Assembly: GCF_020150815.1 (NCBI RefSeq)
Contig: NZ_CP083723.1
Coordinates: 620,001-684,000 of the forward strand
DNA: 64,000 nucleotides
Direction: 5' to 3'
Source: Haloprofundus salilacus
GTDB taxonomy: Archaea; Halobacteriota; Halobacteria; Halobacteriales; Haloferacaceae
Shown: piece after piece, positions 8,457 through 17,602 of the stretch
How the letters are laid out: the number at the start of each line of letters is the position of its first letter
How positions within the stretch are numbered: position 1 is the first letter of the stretch
Notes under the pieces: model-generated
Databases searched by the model: none
Told to the model about the DNA's origin: nothing
The model's input: the letters and a program-made list of their open reading frames with translations, nothing else
Made by a program: the position numbers and the translations under genes

Positions 8457-9470
8457 CTAAACGCCTCCTTCCCCTTCGATGCCGGGGTCTAGCGCGTCGC
8501 GTAGCCAGTCGCCAACGAGGTTGACCCCGATGACGGCGAAGACTATGGCGACGCCAGGAATCGACGCGATCCACCACGCCGACGCCAGGTAGTCACGGCC
8601 CTGTGCGATGTCGAGTCCCCACGAGAGGTTCGCCCCCGAGAAGCCGAGGTACGACAGCGAACTCTCCAGGAGGATGATGGCGGCGACCTGGATCGTTGCC
8701 AGCACCAGAATGGGGGTGATGCTGTTGGGGAGGATGTGACGGAACACGATGGAGCGGTCGCTCGCGCCGAGCGCGCGGGCGGCTTTTACGTACTCCTCGC
8801 TGCGGAGGCTGAGCGCCTCGCCGCGGGCGACGCGGGCGAACCACACCCAGTTCACCAGCGCGACGACGAGGACGACGGTCCCCGGCAACACGATGTTCGG
8901 CGGCATCTCGGGGGCGAGTCCGACGGCGACGAACGGGTCGGGTATCCGCATCGTCACTCCGCCGAACAGGCCGATGAGCGCGATGGCGAGCACCAGTGAC
9001 GGGAACGCTAACATGATGTCCGACATCCGCATCAGGCCGTCGTCGACGCGGCCGCCGTAGTAGCCGGCGGCGAGACCGACGGTGACGCCGATGAGCACCG
9101 CCAACAGCGTGCCGAACAGGCCGACGAGCAGCGACGTGCGCGCGCCGTAGATAGTCCGCGAGAGCATGTCGCGGCCGAGCGCGTCGGTACCGAGCGGGTG
9201 AGCCATCGTCGCGTTCACCGTTACCTCCTCTTCGACGACCTGGATGCTGCCGTTGACCATCTCCGAGCGCGTCTCGTTTTCGGTCGTGCTGAACCCAAGC
9301 GGCGGCACTTGCGAGTTGGCCAAGTCCTGTTGATACGGGTCGTAGGGCGCGATGAACGGCGCAAACATCGCCACGAAGATGATGGCTAGGACGAGCACGA
9401 TACCGATTTTGGCAAGCATGCTGCTGCGGAGTTCGCGGCGGAGGTTCCGCCATGTGCGTGGAGCGACCAT
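8457..9470 (-). CDS. Peptide/nickel ABC importer permease (DppC-like)
   Basis: One of the two membrane-spanning subunits, 337 residues. It begins with a basic segment and an N-terminal anchor (SMLAKIGIVLVLAIIFVAMF), followed by IAPYDPYQQD and PLGTDALGRDMLSRTIYGAR, the classic DppC/OppC signature. Five further membrane segments follow, with the cytoplasmic EAA loop EYVKAARALGASDRSIVFRH that contacts the ATPases. Between the N-terminal anchor and the core is an extracellular segment longer than usual, containing an acidic QVVEEEVTVNATM stretch. Its ATG overlaps the preceding permease stop by one base, so coupled translation is likely. Confidence 0.94.
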   Translation of the reverse strand: MVAPRTWRNLRRELRSSMLAKIGIVLVLAIIFVAMFAPFIAPYDPYQQDLANSQVPPLGFSTTENETRSEMVNGSIQVVEEEVTVNATMAHPLGTDALGRDMLSRTIYGARTSLLVGLFGTLLAVLIGVTVGLAAGYYGGRVDDGLMRMSDIMLAFPSLVLAIALIGLFGGVTMRIPDPFVAVGLAPEMPPNIVLPGTVVLVVALVNWVWFARVARGEALSLRSEEYVKAARALGASDRSIVFRHILPNSITPILVLATIQVAAIILLESSLSYLGFSGANLSWGLDIAQGRDYLASAWWIASIPGVAIVFAVIGVNLVGDWLRDALDPGIEGEGGV

Positions 9471-10456
9471 CAGTCGTACACCACCTGTGGGTTGACGTAC
9501 GCGTACAGCGCGTCGACGACGATGTTCACGAGGACGAAGCTCGACCCGATGACGATGAGACAGCCCTGGATGAGCGGCCAGTCGCGAGTGTTGATGCTGT
9601 TGATGACGAGTGTCCCGAGTCCGGGCCACGCGAACACCGCTTCGGTGATGACCGCGCCGCCGATGAGCGTCCCCAGCTGGAGACCGAGGACGGTGATGAC
9701 CGGGATGAGCGTGTTCCGGAGTGCGTGCTTGTAGCGCACGAGCGTCTCGGGGAGGCCCTTCGCTCGGGCGGCGTCAACGTAGCTCTTGCCGAGTTCGTCG
9801 AGCATCCCGCTCCGCGTGAGGCGCGTCACGAGCGCCGTGAAGTACGTTCCGAGCGTGATCGCCGGAAGCGTGATGTGCTGCAGCCAGAGGATGATTCCGG
9901 CAGAGTTACCGCTGAACAGGTACCCCATCGCCGGAGCGAACCCGATCGGTCGGCGACTCGTCGGCAAGAAGTTCAACTGCACCGCGAACACGAGGACGAG
10001 CATGATGCCGAGCCAGAAGTTCGGCGTGCTGATTCCCGTGAGCGAGAACGTCGTCGCGACGTAGTCGGCCGGTTCGTTTCGCCGCGTCGCGCTGACGACG
10101 CCGAGCGGGATCGAGATGACGATGGCGACGACCGTCGCGGCGACGGCAAGTTCGACTGTCGCCGGGACGCGAGCGAAGATGCGCGTCGCCGCCTCCGTCC
10201 CGGAGATGTACGAATAACCCATGTCACCGGCGAGCAAACCGGCGAGATAGTCGAGATACTGGACGTACAGCGGTTGGTTCAGTCCAAGTTCCTCGGCGAT
10301 GCGTTGCCGAAGCTCCGGACTGGCGTCCAAGGGGGCGATGAAGTTGACGGGATCGCCCGGCGTGGAGAACCGCAAGAGAAACACCACCGTCACGACACCC
10401 CAGACGACGAATATTCCCTGTAGGCTCCGCTTGATTATGAATTGTGCAAATGACAT
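9470..10456 (-). CDS. Peptide/nickel ABC importer permease (DppB-like)
   Basis: The other permease subunit, 328 residues with six predicted membrane segments. Typical DppB/OppB features are the N-terminal IKRSLQGIFVVWGVVTVVFL anchor, GDPVNFIAPLDASPELRQRI, GDMGYSYISG, and the EAA loop YVDAARAKGLPETLVRYKHA, ending with FVLVNIVVDALYAYVNPQV. It forms the translocation pore with the DppC-like subunit. It starts 30 bases after the binding-protein gene ends and overlaps the next gene by one base, placing it second in the leftward operon. Nothing unusual is seen in length or motifs. Confidence 0.94.
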   Translation of the reverse strand: MSFAQFIIKRSLQGIFVVWGVVTVVFLLRFSTPGDPVNFIAPLDASPELRQRIAEELGLNQPLYVQYLDYLAGLLAGDMGYSYISGTEAATRIFARVPATVELAVAATVVAIVISIPLGVVSATRRNEPADYVATTFSLTGISTPNFWLGIMLVLVFAVQLNFLPTSRRPIGFAPAMGYLFSGNSAGIILWLQHITLPAITLGTYFTALVTRLTRSGMLDELGKSYVDAARAKGLPETLVRYKHALRNTLIPVITVLGLQLGTLIGGAVITEAVFAWPGLGTLVINSINTRDWPLIQGCLIVIGSSFVLVNIVVDALYAYVNPQVVYD

Positions 10457-10486
10457 GATTGGATCGAAAGAGGTCCGTGTAGCCGC

Positions 10487-12142
10487 TTACTGCGGCTGCG
10501 AAATCTCGTACGCTTTGATGGACTCGTCGCGGCGTGCCTGCCAGTCGATACGAGAGCTCGCGCCGTAGACGCTGTACTGTCGGTTGAGGAAGATCCACGG
10601 GGCCTCGTCGTGGGCCAATTGGTTCGCCTCCCGAAGCAGCTGTTCGCGCTGGTCGGCATCGGCCGTATTCCCCGCCTCGTTCACGAGGTTGTCGAACTCC
10701 TCGTTGCTCCAACTCGACAGCGCGCCGCCCGTCGTCAGTAGCGGGATGAGCGTCTGACTCGCGTCGAACGTCTCGTTACCCCAGCCGATGAGGTACCAGT
10801 GGGGCATGTCCTCGATGTTGCCGCTCGTGAGCTGTGCGGCGAGTTCACCGAAGTCGCGCTGGTTCACTTCCGCCTCGACGTTCGAGAGCTCGTTGATGTA
10901 GCCGACGACCGCCTGCGAGATCTCGAGGTCCTTCAGGTAGCGACCGACCGGCGTGTGCAGCTCGAGCGTCGCACCGGCGAAGCCGCTCTCTTCGACCAGC
11001 TGTTCGGCCTGTTCGACGTCATACGGGTACGGGTCGATGTCCGGGTTGTAGCCGGTGAACCCTTCGAGCGTCGGTTGGCCCGTCGCGTCCGAGAAGCCCG
11101 ACAGCACTTCGGAGACGATGGTCTCGAGGTCGATGGCGTAGTTCATCGCTCGCCGGAACTTTCTGTTCGAGAACGGCTCGACGTCGTAGCGCATCCCGTT
11201 GTAAATGATACGCGTACTCGGGACGGCCTCGATGCGCGTGTTGTCGTTACTGTTGACGCGGCTGACCTCCTGTGGCGGCACGTTTTCGACTATGTCCGTC
11301 TCGCCGCTGACGAGCTGATTGACGCGGGTGCTCGACTCCGACGCCGCGTTGATGGTGAGCGTGTCGACCTCGGCGGGTTCGCGCCAGTAATCCTCGTACT
11401 TCGTGTACTCGACGCTCTCGTCTTGGGTGTAGTTCGACAACTGGAACGGACCGGTCCCGTTGGCGTGGCTGTTGATGTAGCTGCTGTCGTTGGACTCCAC
11501 CCACGACTTCTGCATGACGTCGCCGTAGCTGGCGAGCAGGCCGATGGCCATCGGGTTGACGCCGTCGGAGATGACGTCGACCGCGCGTTCGCCGTCGACG
11601 ACCTGCGCCTCCGTAATCCCGGCCAACTGGTCGCTCTGCGGGCTCGCTAATCCGCCGACGTCGTTGTTGACGATACGGTTGATGCTGAACGCGACGTCCT
11701 CGGGGGTGAGCTCGTCGCCGTTGTGGAACGTCACTCCCTCGCGGAGCGTGAGGCGGACGCGGTTCGGCTCCGCCTGCTCGTAGTTCTCCGCGAGGCCCTC
11801 CGCGACCTGGCCCTCGCGGTTACGGTCGAGCGTGCCTTCGTAAATCTGCATCAGGATGATGTCAGTGTTCGTCTCACGGTGGTCGTGCGGGTCGAGACCG
11901 GCGTCCATCTGCCCTTGCGTGATGGTGACGGCGAACTCGCCGTCGCTCTGGTTGTCCCCATCGCCGTCGCTGCCCGTGTCGTTGCCCGACTGGTTTCCGC
12001 CGGAACCGCCGTCTGCCGGGGTGTCGGTGTTAAGTTCGTCCGAGTCGCCAGAACAACCGGCGAGTGCGGCCGTCGCTGCGGCGCCCCCTGCCAACTGGAG
12101 GTAACGGCGTCTGCTAACAGGTGACTGCCTATCTTCAGTCAT
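10487..12142 (-). CDS. Peptide-type ABC importer substrate-binding lipoprotein
   Basis: Solute-binding protein of family 5 (SBP_bac_5), 551 residues, which captures peptides or a related ligand outside the cell and delivers it to the permeases. The N-terminus is a Tat lipoprotein signal: twin arginine in SRRRYLQL, a hydrophobic stretch and lipobox LAGC at residues 26-29. A Ser/Gly/Asp-rich linker follows, as usual for haloarchaeal lipoproteins. Family motifs include LTLREGVTFHNGDELTPEDV and RKFRRAMNYAIDLETIV. It is the first gene of the leftward operon and has a strong TATA box about 25-30 bases upstream. The natural ligand cannot be told from sequence. Confidence 0.94.
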   Translation of the reverse strand: MTEDRQSPVSRRRYLQLAGGAAATAALAGCSGDSDELNTDTPADGGSGGNQSGNDTGSDGDGDNQSDGEFAVTITQGQMDAGLDPHDHRETNTDIILMQIYEGTLDRNREGQVAEGLAENYEQAEPNRVRLTLREGVTFHNGDELTPEDVAFSINRIVNNDVGGLASPQSDQLAGITEAQVVDGERAVDVISDGVNPMAIGLLASYGDVMQKSWVESNDSSYINSHANGTGPFQLSNYTQDESVEYTKYEDYWREPAEVDTLTINAASESSTRVNQLVSGETDIVENVPPQEVSRVNSNDNTRIEAVPSTRIIYNGMRYDVEPFSNRKFRRAMNYAIDLETIVSEVLSGFSDATGQPTLEGFTGYNPDIDPYPYDVEQAEQLVEESGFAGATLELHTPVGRYLKDLEISQAVVGYINELSNVEAEVNQRDFGELAAQLTSGNIEDMPHWYLIGWGNETFDASQTLIPLLTTGGALSSWSNEEFDNLVNEAGNTADADQREQLLREANQLAHDEAPWIFLNRQYSVYGASSRIDWQARRDESIKAYEISQPQ

Positions 12143-12164
12143 GGAAATAGATGGGTGTTACCCT

Positions 12165-12174
12165 GATATATATG
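12165..12174 (-). promoter_or_regulatory. TATA box of the peptide ABC importer operon
   Basis: Read leftwards, the sequence CATATATATC lies about 23-32 bases before ATG 12142. That position fits a leaderless or nearly leaderless haloarchaeal transcript. It is among the clearest TATA boxes in the window, suggesting strong expression. Confidence 0.75.
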
Positions 12175-12238
12175 CTATGGTATGACCAATCGCAATACGT
12201 CGGTGAGTTACACCTGTCGTGACATTTCGGCAATACAG

Positions 12239-12247
12239 TTAAGTATA
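12239..12247 (+). promoter_or_regulatory. TATA box of the RNase H-like gene
   Basis: TTAAGTATA lies 21-29 bases before ATG 12268, a leaderless-type arrangement. Together with the leftward TATA box at 12165-12174 it forms a compact divergent promoter region of 125 bases. Confidence 0.65.
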
Positions 12248-12267
12248 GGAATTACCAAGCGTGCGAC

Positions 12268-12900
12268 ATGGCCGCACACCGCCGGTCATCGCTCAGGAAT
12301 CTGTTCGATCAGTCGCCCACTCCGCACATCGCGCATCCGCCGCGGACCCACCACCGCCAGTTCTACGTCGCGACCGACGGGTCGTACCGTCCCGATGGCG
12401 GCGGACTCGGGGCCGTCATCGAGACGCGCGACGGCGTCAGAGTCGCCCGCGTCTCGCTTCCGGACGCGGTCCCGAACAACAACGTCGCGGAGTATCGCGC
12501 GCTCCACCTCGGACTGGACGTGCTGGCCGCTCGCGCTCCGAAGACGGCGAGCGTCGGCGTCCTCATCGACCACGACGACCTTGCGGCGAACGTCAACGCC
12601 GCGACGCTCGCCGCGGCGGACCCGTCGTGGAACCCCGCTGGAACGCCGCCGATCCCCGCCGGCAGCGAGAACCACTGGCGCGGTATCCTCGCGCGCATCT
12701 CCGGATTCGACGACCTCCGGGCGGCGCGCATCGACAGCCGCGAGAACCCCGCGCACGTGCTGGCGAACACGCCCGCCGAGTACGCCCACGTGAACCGCGA
12801 ACCCGAGCGATGCGTCCTCCCCGAACCGCTCGGAACGCCGAACGTTGGCGGCGACGGGGTGCTCCCGCCGTCGCGGGCGGAGCGCCCCGCAAGCGACTGA
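12268..12900 (+). CDS. RNase H-like protein
   Basis: A 210-residue protein with an RNase HI fold. The first acidic residue is in FYVATDGSYRPDGGGLGAVI, the second is Glu in NNNVAEYRALHLGLDVL, and the third is probably Asp in VGVLIDHDDLAANV, matching the D-E-D active-site spacing of the family. RNase HI cleaves the RNA strand of RNA-DNA hybrids, for example replication primers. The insertion between the third strand and the final helix (WNPAGTPPIPAGSENHWRGI) and the last Asp/His region (IDSRENPAHVLANTPAEYAH) are less canonical. It could also belong to the archaeal RNase H group of uncertain activity. It is followed 66 bases later by the serine acetyltransferase gene. Confidence 0.85.
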   Translation: MAAHRRSSLRNLFDQSPTPHIAHPPRTHHRQFYVATDGSYRPDGGGLGAVIETRDGVRVARVSLPDAVPNNNVAEYRALHLGLDVLAARAPKTASVGVLIDHDDLAANVNAATLAAADPSWNPAGTPPIPAGSENHWRGILARISGFDDLRAARIDSRENPAHVLANTPAEYAHVNREPERCVLPEPLGTPNVGGDGVLPPSRAERPASD

Positions 12901-12966
12901 GTTGCCGGCGCCGGACGCGGACGAAACGCACACAGCTATCCGTCCGCAGCGACGACGCTTCGAGCG

Positions 12967-13566
12967 ATGCCGCTACCGTGGACGCGACTCCGAGAAGACC
13001 TCCGCGCTGCGCTGGAGAACGACCCCGCCGCGCTGAGTCGCACGGAAGTACTGCTCACGTATCCTGGAGTCCACGCGCTCTGGATACACCGTCTCGCACA
13101 CGCGCTCTGGACCGCGGGTCTCCACCTCCCGGCCCGCCTGCTCTCGCACCTCTCGCGGTTTCTCACCGGCGTCGAACTCCACCCGGCGGCGAGGGTGGGT
13201 CGGCGGGTGTTCGTCGACCACGGCATGGGCGTCGTCGTCGGCGAGACGGCCGAAATCGGCGACGACGTGGTTCTCTACCACGGCGTCACGCTCGGGGGCA
13301 ACTCGATGCGCCGGACGAAGCGACACCCGACCATCGAGGACGACGTCGTGTTGGGCGCGAACGCGACGCTCGTCGGCCCCATCACTGTCGGCGAAGGCGC
13401 TCGCGTCGGGGCGGGAGCCGTCGTCGTCGACGACGTTCCTCCCGGAACGTCCGTCGTCGGCAACCCTGCGCGACCAGTCGACGAATCGTCCGACGACTCC
13501 GCAGACAGAACGGGAAGTGCCGCCGACACCGACGAGGTCGACGCCGACGAGGCCGGCGGAAACTGA
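12967..13566 (+). CDS. cysE: Serine O-acetyltransferase
   Basis: Transfers an acetyl group from acetyl-CoA to L-serine, the first step of cysteine synthesis. The 199-residue protein is of the short type, with a helical N-terminal domain ([20 protein letters not shown]) and a left-handed beta-helix of hexapeptide repeats. Catalytic and CoA-binding motifs are intact: [20 protein letters not shown], then LYHGVTLGG and a turn ending PARPV. The C-terminus carries an acidic tail rich in Asp and Ser instead of the inhibitory tail of enteric CysE, so feedback control by cysteine is probably different. It follows the RNase H-like gene in the same direction. Confidence 0.93.
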   Translation: MPLPWTRLREDLRAALENDPAALSRTEVLLTYPGVHALWIHRLAHALWTAGLHLPARLLSHLSRFLTGVELHPAARVGRRVFVDHGMGVVVGETAEIGDDVVLYHGVTLGGNSMRRTKRHPTIEDDVVLGANATLVGPITVGEGARVGAGAVVVDDVPPGTSVVGNPARPVDESSDDSADRTGSAADTDEVDADEAGGN

Positions 13567-13611
13567 CGGCGACACCTCTATCCGAGTCGTGTTCGGACGA
13601 GCAGCTTACGA

Positions 13612-13649
13612 ACCGGCGGACCGGCGGACCGGCGAACCGGCGAACCGGT
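13612..13649. repeat. 8-base tandem repeat between genes
   Basis: Four units of ACCGGCGG or ACCGGCGA (13612-13643) and a partial fifth (to 13649) lie head to tail in the gap after cysE. The change from GG-ending to GA-ending units midway suggests duplication in steps. Not in a convincing gene. Confidence 0.85.
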
Positions 13650-13787
13650 GCGGGCGGACTGAAGGGGGTTGCGCTCTCGGGGAGCTTTCGAGACCATTTC
13701 AGCTCGCTATCGGTTCTGACGACGCGTCGCACCGATACGAGCTGTCCGAGGGAGAAGATTGATAGCGAGGTTGAGCATACCGCTCGC

Positions 13788-14507
13788 ATGGTCCTCGAAA
13801 CAGATAGCGTACGGGAGCTGGGTCCCAGAGGTAGTGGCGTACTTCTGCGGACCGCTCGTACGCGGGCACGCGAACTGGCCCTCCTGTTTTCGGCCGCCGT
13901 CACGCTGACCCTCTTCGCGTTTCGAGCGACCGGTATCGATCTCCAGCGCGCGGCGCTCAGCGCGTACGCTCCGGCGGGGACCGCGCTCCCGACCGACCCG
14001 CTAGTCTCGCTCGGCGTCGAACTGCAAGTCGCGGCGCTCGTCGGCGTCTGCGTCGCCGGTGCGGCGCTGCTCTGGGACGCCCGCTCCGAGACGAGTCCGC
14101 ATGGTGCGCGGACGGGTCGGTTGTACCTACTCTCGGCGGTTCTCTGTTCGGTCGGCATCGCGCTCGGCGCAACGCTCGTCGTCCCCGCGCTGTTGGAACT
14201 GCTCAAGTTCGGCGTCCTCCGGAGCGGCTTCGTCCCGGCGTATCGGCCGTACTGGTTGGCGGAGGTGGCGCTGTTTCTCCCTGTCGCCGTCGGTATCGCC
14301 GTTTCGCTGCCGGCGCTGATGGTCGCGCTCGTGAGCGACGGCGTCGTCTCGTCGACGGTGCTACACCGCGACTGGGGCTTCGCTCTTCTCGGCGTCCTCA
14401 CCTACGCCTCGCTGTACTCACCGCCGGACTCGGCGACGTTCGTCGTCTACGGCGGCGTGCTGATTGGTGGCCACGTCGCCGGGTTAGCGGTGTTGACGTT
14501 CGGGTGA
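13788..14507 (+). CDS. Divergent TatC-like membrane protein
   Basis: A 239-residue polytopic protein with about six membrane segments, the size and layout of the Tat translocase subunit TatC. The second half resembles TatC best: VGIAVSLPALMVALVSDGVV (the family's F-G-x-x-F-E-x-P-V region and following loop), then VLHRDWGFALLGVLTYASLY and SPPD at 211-214, matching the conserved T-P-P-D. The first half has the TatC-like pattern PTDPLVSLGVELQVAALVG. However, the N-terminal E-H-x-x-E-L-R-x-R motif and the Glu of the first cytoplasmic loop, which bind Tat signal peptides, are not recognisable. It may be an accessory or inactive paralogue; a chance resemblance to another membrane family is the alternative. 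Confidence 0.6.
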   Translation: MVLETDSVRELGPRGSGVLLRTARTRARELALLFSAAVTLTLFAFRATGIDLQRAALSAYAPAGTALPTDPLVSLGVELQVAALVGVCVAGAALLWDARSETSPHGARTGRLYLLSAVLCSVGIALGATLVVPALLELLKFGVLRSGFVPAYRPYWLAEVALFLPVAVGIAVSLPALMVALVSDGVVSSTVLHRDWGFALLGVLTYASLYSPPDSATFVVYGGVLIGGHVAGLAVLTFG

Positions 14508-14648
14508 GACAGTAGAAAAAAGTGAAACCGAAGACGCTTCTTCCACACCTGCAAGCGGTTGGAGATGCAGAGCGATACGTGAGTGTTCGTCGCCATTTCG
14601 TTCGCCGCCGCGAAAGCGCTTATGTCGCGGCTTAAAGAGTATGATACG

Positions 14649-15128
14649 ATGCCCTCCCTCGCTCGGCGTCACCTGTTATCCGTGTGTGCAAGTGCCATCG
14701 CCGCGTTCGCAGGTTGTTCTACGGATCGAAGCGAAGAACGTACTACTTCTGTCGAAAGTGAAGAACGCACTCGGCGAGACCAGTACTGTCAACTACGAAC
14801 TGATGAATCCGGAGGTGGAGCGCCACCACCGTGGTTTCACCCAGGCAGTTCGGCGGACGTCGTAATCTCTAATGCAACCCATTCGGAGGTAGTGGTCACT
14901 CTCACTGTGGACGAAGAGCAATGGGAGGCCGAACTGCCCAGCGGTGAGCGCTGGATCTCTGCAGACATCATAGAAGATGGACAGCAACCTACGATAACTG
15001 TCGCAACTCGAAATCTGGAGACGCAACTGGAGTGGGGAGGCGAACAGAACAATAGCGGTATAGCGACTTTTACAATCGAAGAGAAAGCCATCTCTAAGAA
15101 CTTCGATTATAAGCTATGTCCTCGATGA
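14649..15128 (+). CDS. Tat-type lipoprotein, unknown
   Basis: A 159-residue protein with a lipoprotein signal: ARRHLLSVCASAIAAFAGC gives twin arginine, a hydrophobic stretch and a lipobox cysteine near residue 22. The mature part has no recognised domain; it looks like a small beta-sandwich (DVVISNATHSEVVVTLTVDE, then ERWISADI and TITVATRNLE). Two further cysteines (DQYCQL and YKLCPR) could form a disulfide. GC content is lower than in its neighbours and the protein is less acidic, so it may have been acquired. ATG 14649 is chosen because it places the twin arginine at residues 6-7; upstream in-frame starts would bury the signal. Confidence 0.75.
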   Translation: MPSLARRHLLSVCASAIAAFAGCSTDRSEERTTSVESEERTRRDQYCQLRTDESGGGAPPPWFHPGSSADVVISNATHSEVVVTLTVDEEQWEAELPSGERWISADIIEDGQQPTITVATRNLETQLEWGGEQNNSGIATFTIEEKAISKNFDYKLCPR

Positions 15129-15237
15129 TACCGCCATTGCTGACCACAATTTGAGGGCGTAGTCTGCGAGACTCGGAGGTCCCGCCTCGCTTCAGCAGTT
15201 TCGTACTTAGTGTTCTCCGATGATTTTCGAGGACAAT

Positions 15238-15251
15238 GAAAAGAAAAACCA
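15238..15251 (-). terminator. U-tract terminator after malic enzyme
   Basis: Read leftwards the sequence is GGTTTTTCTTTTC, starting about 28 bases past the malic enzyme stop codon. Archaeal transcription commonly ends at such U-rich tracts without a hairpin. Confidence 0.55.
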
Positions 15252-15278
15252 GAGTCGGCCGTCGCCGACGATCAGTCT

Positions 15279-17528
15279 CTACTCCTCTTGTGCGTCGACG
15301 ACCGCCACGCCGGCCAGATTCACGATATCCTTAACCTCGTCGCCGCGCTGGAGCACGTGGACGGGTTTGTCCATGCCGACAAGCATCGGGCCGATGGCCT
15401 CCGCGCCGCCGAGGCGCTGGAGCAGTTTGTAGCCGATGTTCCCGGCTTCGAGGTTCGGGAAGATGAGCACGTTCGCCGGTTCGTCGAGTTCCGTGAAGTT
15501 GTAGGTGCCTTCGAGGATGTCCTCCACGACGGCGGTGTCGGCCTGCATCTCGCCGTCGACGGGGAAGTCGACCTCGGGGTCGTCGTGCAGCATGTCTACT
15601 GCGTTGCGCGGCTTCTGGGTCCCCTCGTTGTCGACGCTGCCGAAGTTCGAGTACGACAGCATCGCCGCGCGCGGTTCGACGTTGAACCGGCGCGCGAGTT
15701 CGGCGGTGTGTTTCGTAACCTCCGCGAGCACGTCCGCCGTCGGGTCGAGGTTCACCGTCGTGTCGGCGGCGAAAATGACGCGGTTCTTGAACGTGAGCAT
15801 GTACACGCCGGCGGCGTAGTCGGCGTCCTCTGCGGTGCCGATGACCTGCAGCGGCGGCCGGAGCGCGCTCGGGTAGTGGTGCGTGAGACCGGTGAGGAGC
15901 GCGTCGGCGTCGCCCTGTTCGACCATCACGCTGCCGAAGTAGTTGCTGTCGCGGCTGATCAGTTCGCCCGCCTCGCTCCGGGTGATACCCTTGCGTCGGC
16001 GGAGTTCGTGGAGTCGGTCGCCGTACTGCTCGTGGTCCTCGCCTGCCGGGTCGACGATGGTGGCGTCGAACTCCAAGCCGAGGTCCGCGGCGGTCGTACG
16101 GATGGTGTCCGCGTCGCCGAGGAGGATGGGTTCGGCGATGCCCTGCTCCTGTATCTGGTACGCCGCGCGAATCATCTTCTCGTCGGTGCCCTCCGCGAGG
16201 GCGACGCGCTTCGGGTTCGACTTTGCCTTGTTGAGCACGACGCGCATCATCTCCCGGGACTTGCCGAGACGGGCTTCGAGACGCTCCTCGTAGTCGGTCA
16301 CGTCGATGTCCTTCCGCGCCGCGCCGCTGGTCATCGCGGCCTGTGCGACGGCGGGAGCCACCTCGAACAGCACGCGCGGATCGAGCGGTTTCGGGATGAT
16401 GTACTCCGAGCCGAACTGCAGCGGCTGGTCGCCGTACGCCTTCACCACGGCGTCAGGCACGTCCTGCCGGGCCAGTTCGGCGAGCGCCCTCGCCGCGGCG
16501 ACTTTCATCTCTTCGTTTATCTCCGTCGCGCGGACGTCGAGCGCGCCGCGGAAGATGAACGGGAAGCCGAGCACGTTGTTCACCTGGTTCGGGTAGTCGG
16601 AGCGACCCGTCGCCATGATGACCGTGTCGTCGCGGGCGTCTTTGGCCGCCTCGTAGGTTATCTCGGGGTCTGGGTTCGCCATCGCGAAGATGACTGGGTT
16701 GTCGGCCATCGACCGCACCATCTCCTGGGAGACGATGTCGGCGACCGAGAGGCCGACGAACACGTCCGCGCCCTCCATCGCGTCCGCGAGGTTGCCGTTC
16801 GGGCGGTCGGCGGCGAACTCGCGCTTGAACTCGTTGACCTCGTCGGAGCGGTCGACGGTGATGATGCCCGAGGAGTCACACATCGTGATGTTCTCGCGCT
16901 TCGCACCGAGCGAGACGTAGAAGCGGGCGGTGGCGATGGCGCTCGCGCCCGCACCGGAGAAGACGATGTCGAGCTCGGAGAGCTCTTTCTCGACGATCTC
17001 CGCGGCGTTGAGCAGCGCCGCTCCCGAGATGATGGCCGTCCCGTGCTGGTCGTCGTGGAAGACGGGAATCGACATCTGCTCGCGGAGGCGCTCCTCGATT
17101 TCGAAGCACTCCGGCGCTTTGATGTCTTCGAGGTTGATGCCGCCGAACGTCGGCTCCATCGCGGAGACGCACTCGATTATTTCGTCAGGTTCGGCGCGGT
17201 CGAGTTCGATGTCGAACACGTCGATGTCGGCGAAGCGCTTGAACAGTACGCCCTTCCCCTCCATGACGGGTTTCGACGCCTGCGCGCCGATGTTGCCGAG
17301 ACCGAGAACCGCCGAGCCGTTCGAGACGACGCCGACGAGGTTCCCCTTTGCCGTGTAGTTGTACGCTTCGTCGGCGTCGTCGGCGATGTCTAAACACGGT
17401 GCGGCGACGCCCGGCGAGTACGCCAGGCTCAGGTCGCGTTGGGTGTTCGTCGGCTTTGTCGTCGAAATTTCGATTTTGCCGGGAGGTGCTTGTCGGTGGT
17501 ACTCCCGTGCGTCGTCATCCAGCCCCAT
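15279..17528 (-). CDS. maeB: Malic enzyme with C-terminal phosphotransacetylase-like domain
   Basis: Oxidatively decarboxylates malate to pyruvate with reduction of NAD(P). The 749-residue protein has the MaeB fusion layout. The N-terminal malic domain includes [15 protein letters not shown] and [20 protein letters not shown], with [19 protein letters not shown] as the metal and substrate site; it is followed by an NAD(P) domain ([20 protein letters not shown]). From about residue 430 to the end is a phosphotransacetylase-like domain ([20 protein letters not shown], and [20 protein letters not shown]). In bacterial MaeB the latter is catalytically inactive and senses acetyl-CoA. ATG 17528 matches the family start. 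The gene stands alone, leftward, with a promoter region of about 75 bases shared with the next leftward gene. Confidence 0.95.
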   Translation of the reverse strand: MGLDDDAREYHRQAPPGKIEISTTKPTNTQRDLSLAYSPGVAAPCLDIADDADEAYNYTAKGNLVGVVSNGSAVLGLGNIGAQASKPVMEGKGVLFKRFADIDVFDIELDRAEPDEIIECVSAMEPTFGGINLEDIKAPECFEIEERLREQMSIPVFHDDQHGTAIISGAALLNAAEIVEKELSELDIVFSGAGASAIATARFYVSLGAKRENITMCDSSGIITVDRSDEVNEFKREFAADRPNGNLADAMEGADVFVGLSVADIVSQEMVRSMADNPVIFAMANPDPEITYEAAKDARDDTVIMATGRSDYPNQVNNVLGFPFIFRGALDVRATEINEEMKVAAARALAELARQDVPDAVVKAYGDQPLQFGSEYIIPKPLDPRVLFEVAPAVAQAAMTSGAARKDIDVTDYEERLEARLGKSREMMRVVLNKAKSNPKRVALAEGTDEKMIRAAYQIQEQGIAEPILLGDADTIRTTAADLGLEFDATIVDPAGEDHEQYGDRLHELRRRKGITRSEAGELISRDSNYFGSVMVEQGDADALLTGLTHHYPSALRPPLQVIGTAEDADYAAGVYMLTFKNRVIFAADTTVNLDPTADVLAEVTKHTAELARRFNVEPRAAMLSYSNFGSVDNEGTQKPRNAVDMLHDDPEVDFPVDGEMQADTAVVEDILEGTYNFTELDEPANVLIFPNLEAGNIGYKLLQRLGGAEAIGPMLVGMDKPVHVLQRGDEVKDIVNLAGVAVVDAQEE

Positions 17529-17602
17529 GGCTGCGGCGACTCCCTCCGTCGGCAAAAAGCTATGCAATAGTGTCGATAACGTAGTTCGACAAACGACGAA
17601 AT

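Noticed and set aside
15288-17393. 701-codon open frame on the + strand opposite malic enzyme
   Set aside because: It is antisense to a full-length, motif-complete malic enzyme; its length comes from GC-rich codon bias. Its translation has no domain and is full of Arg/Val runs.
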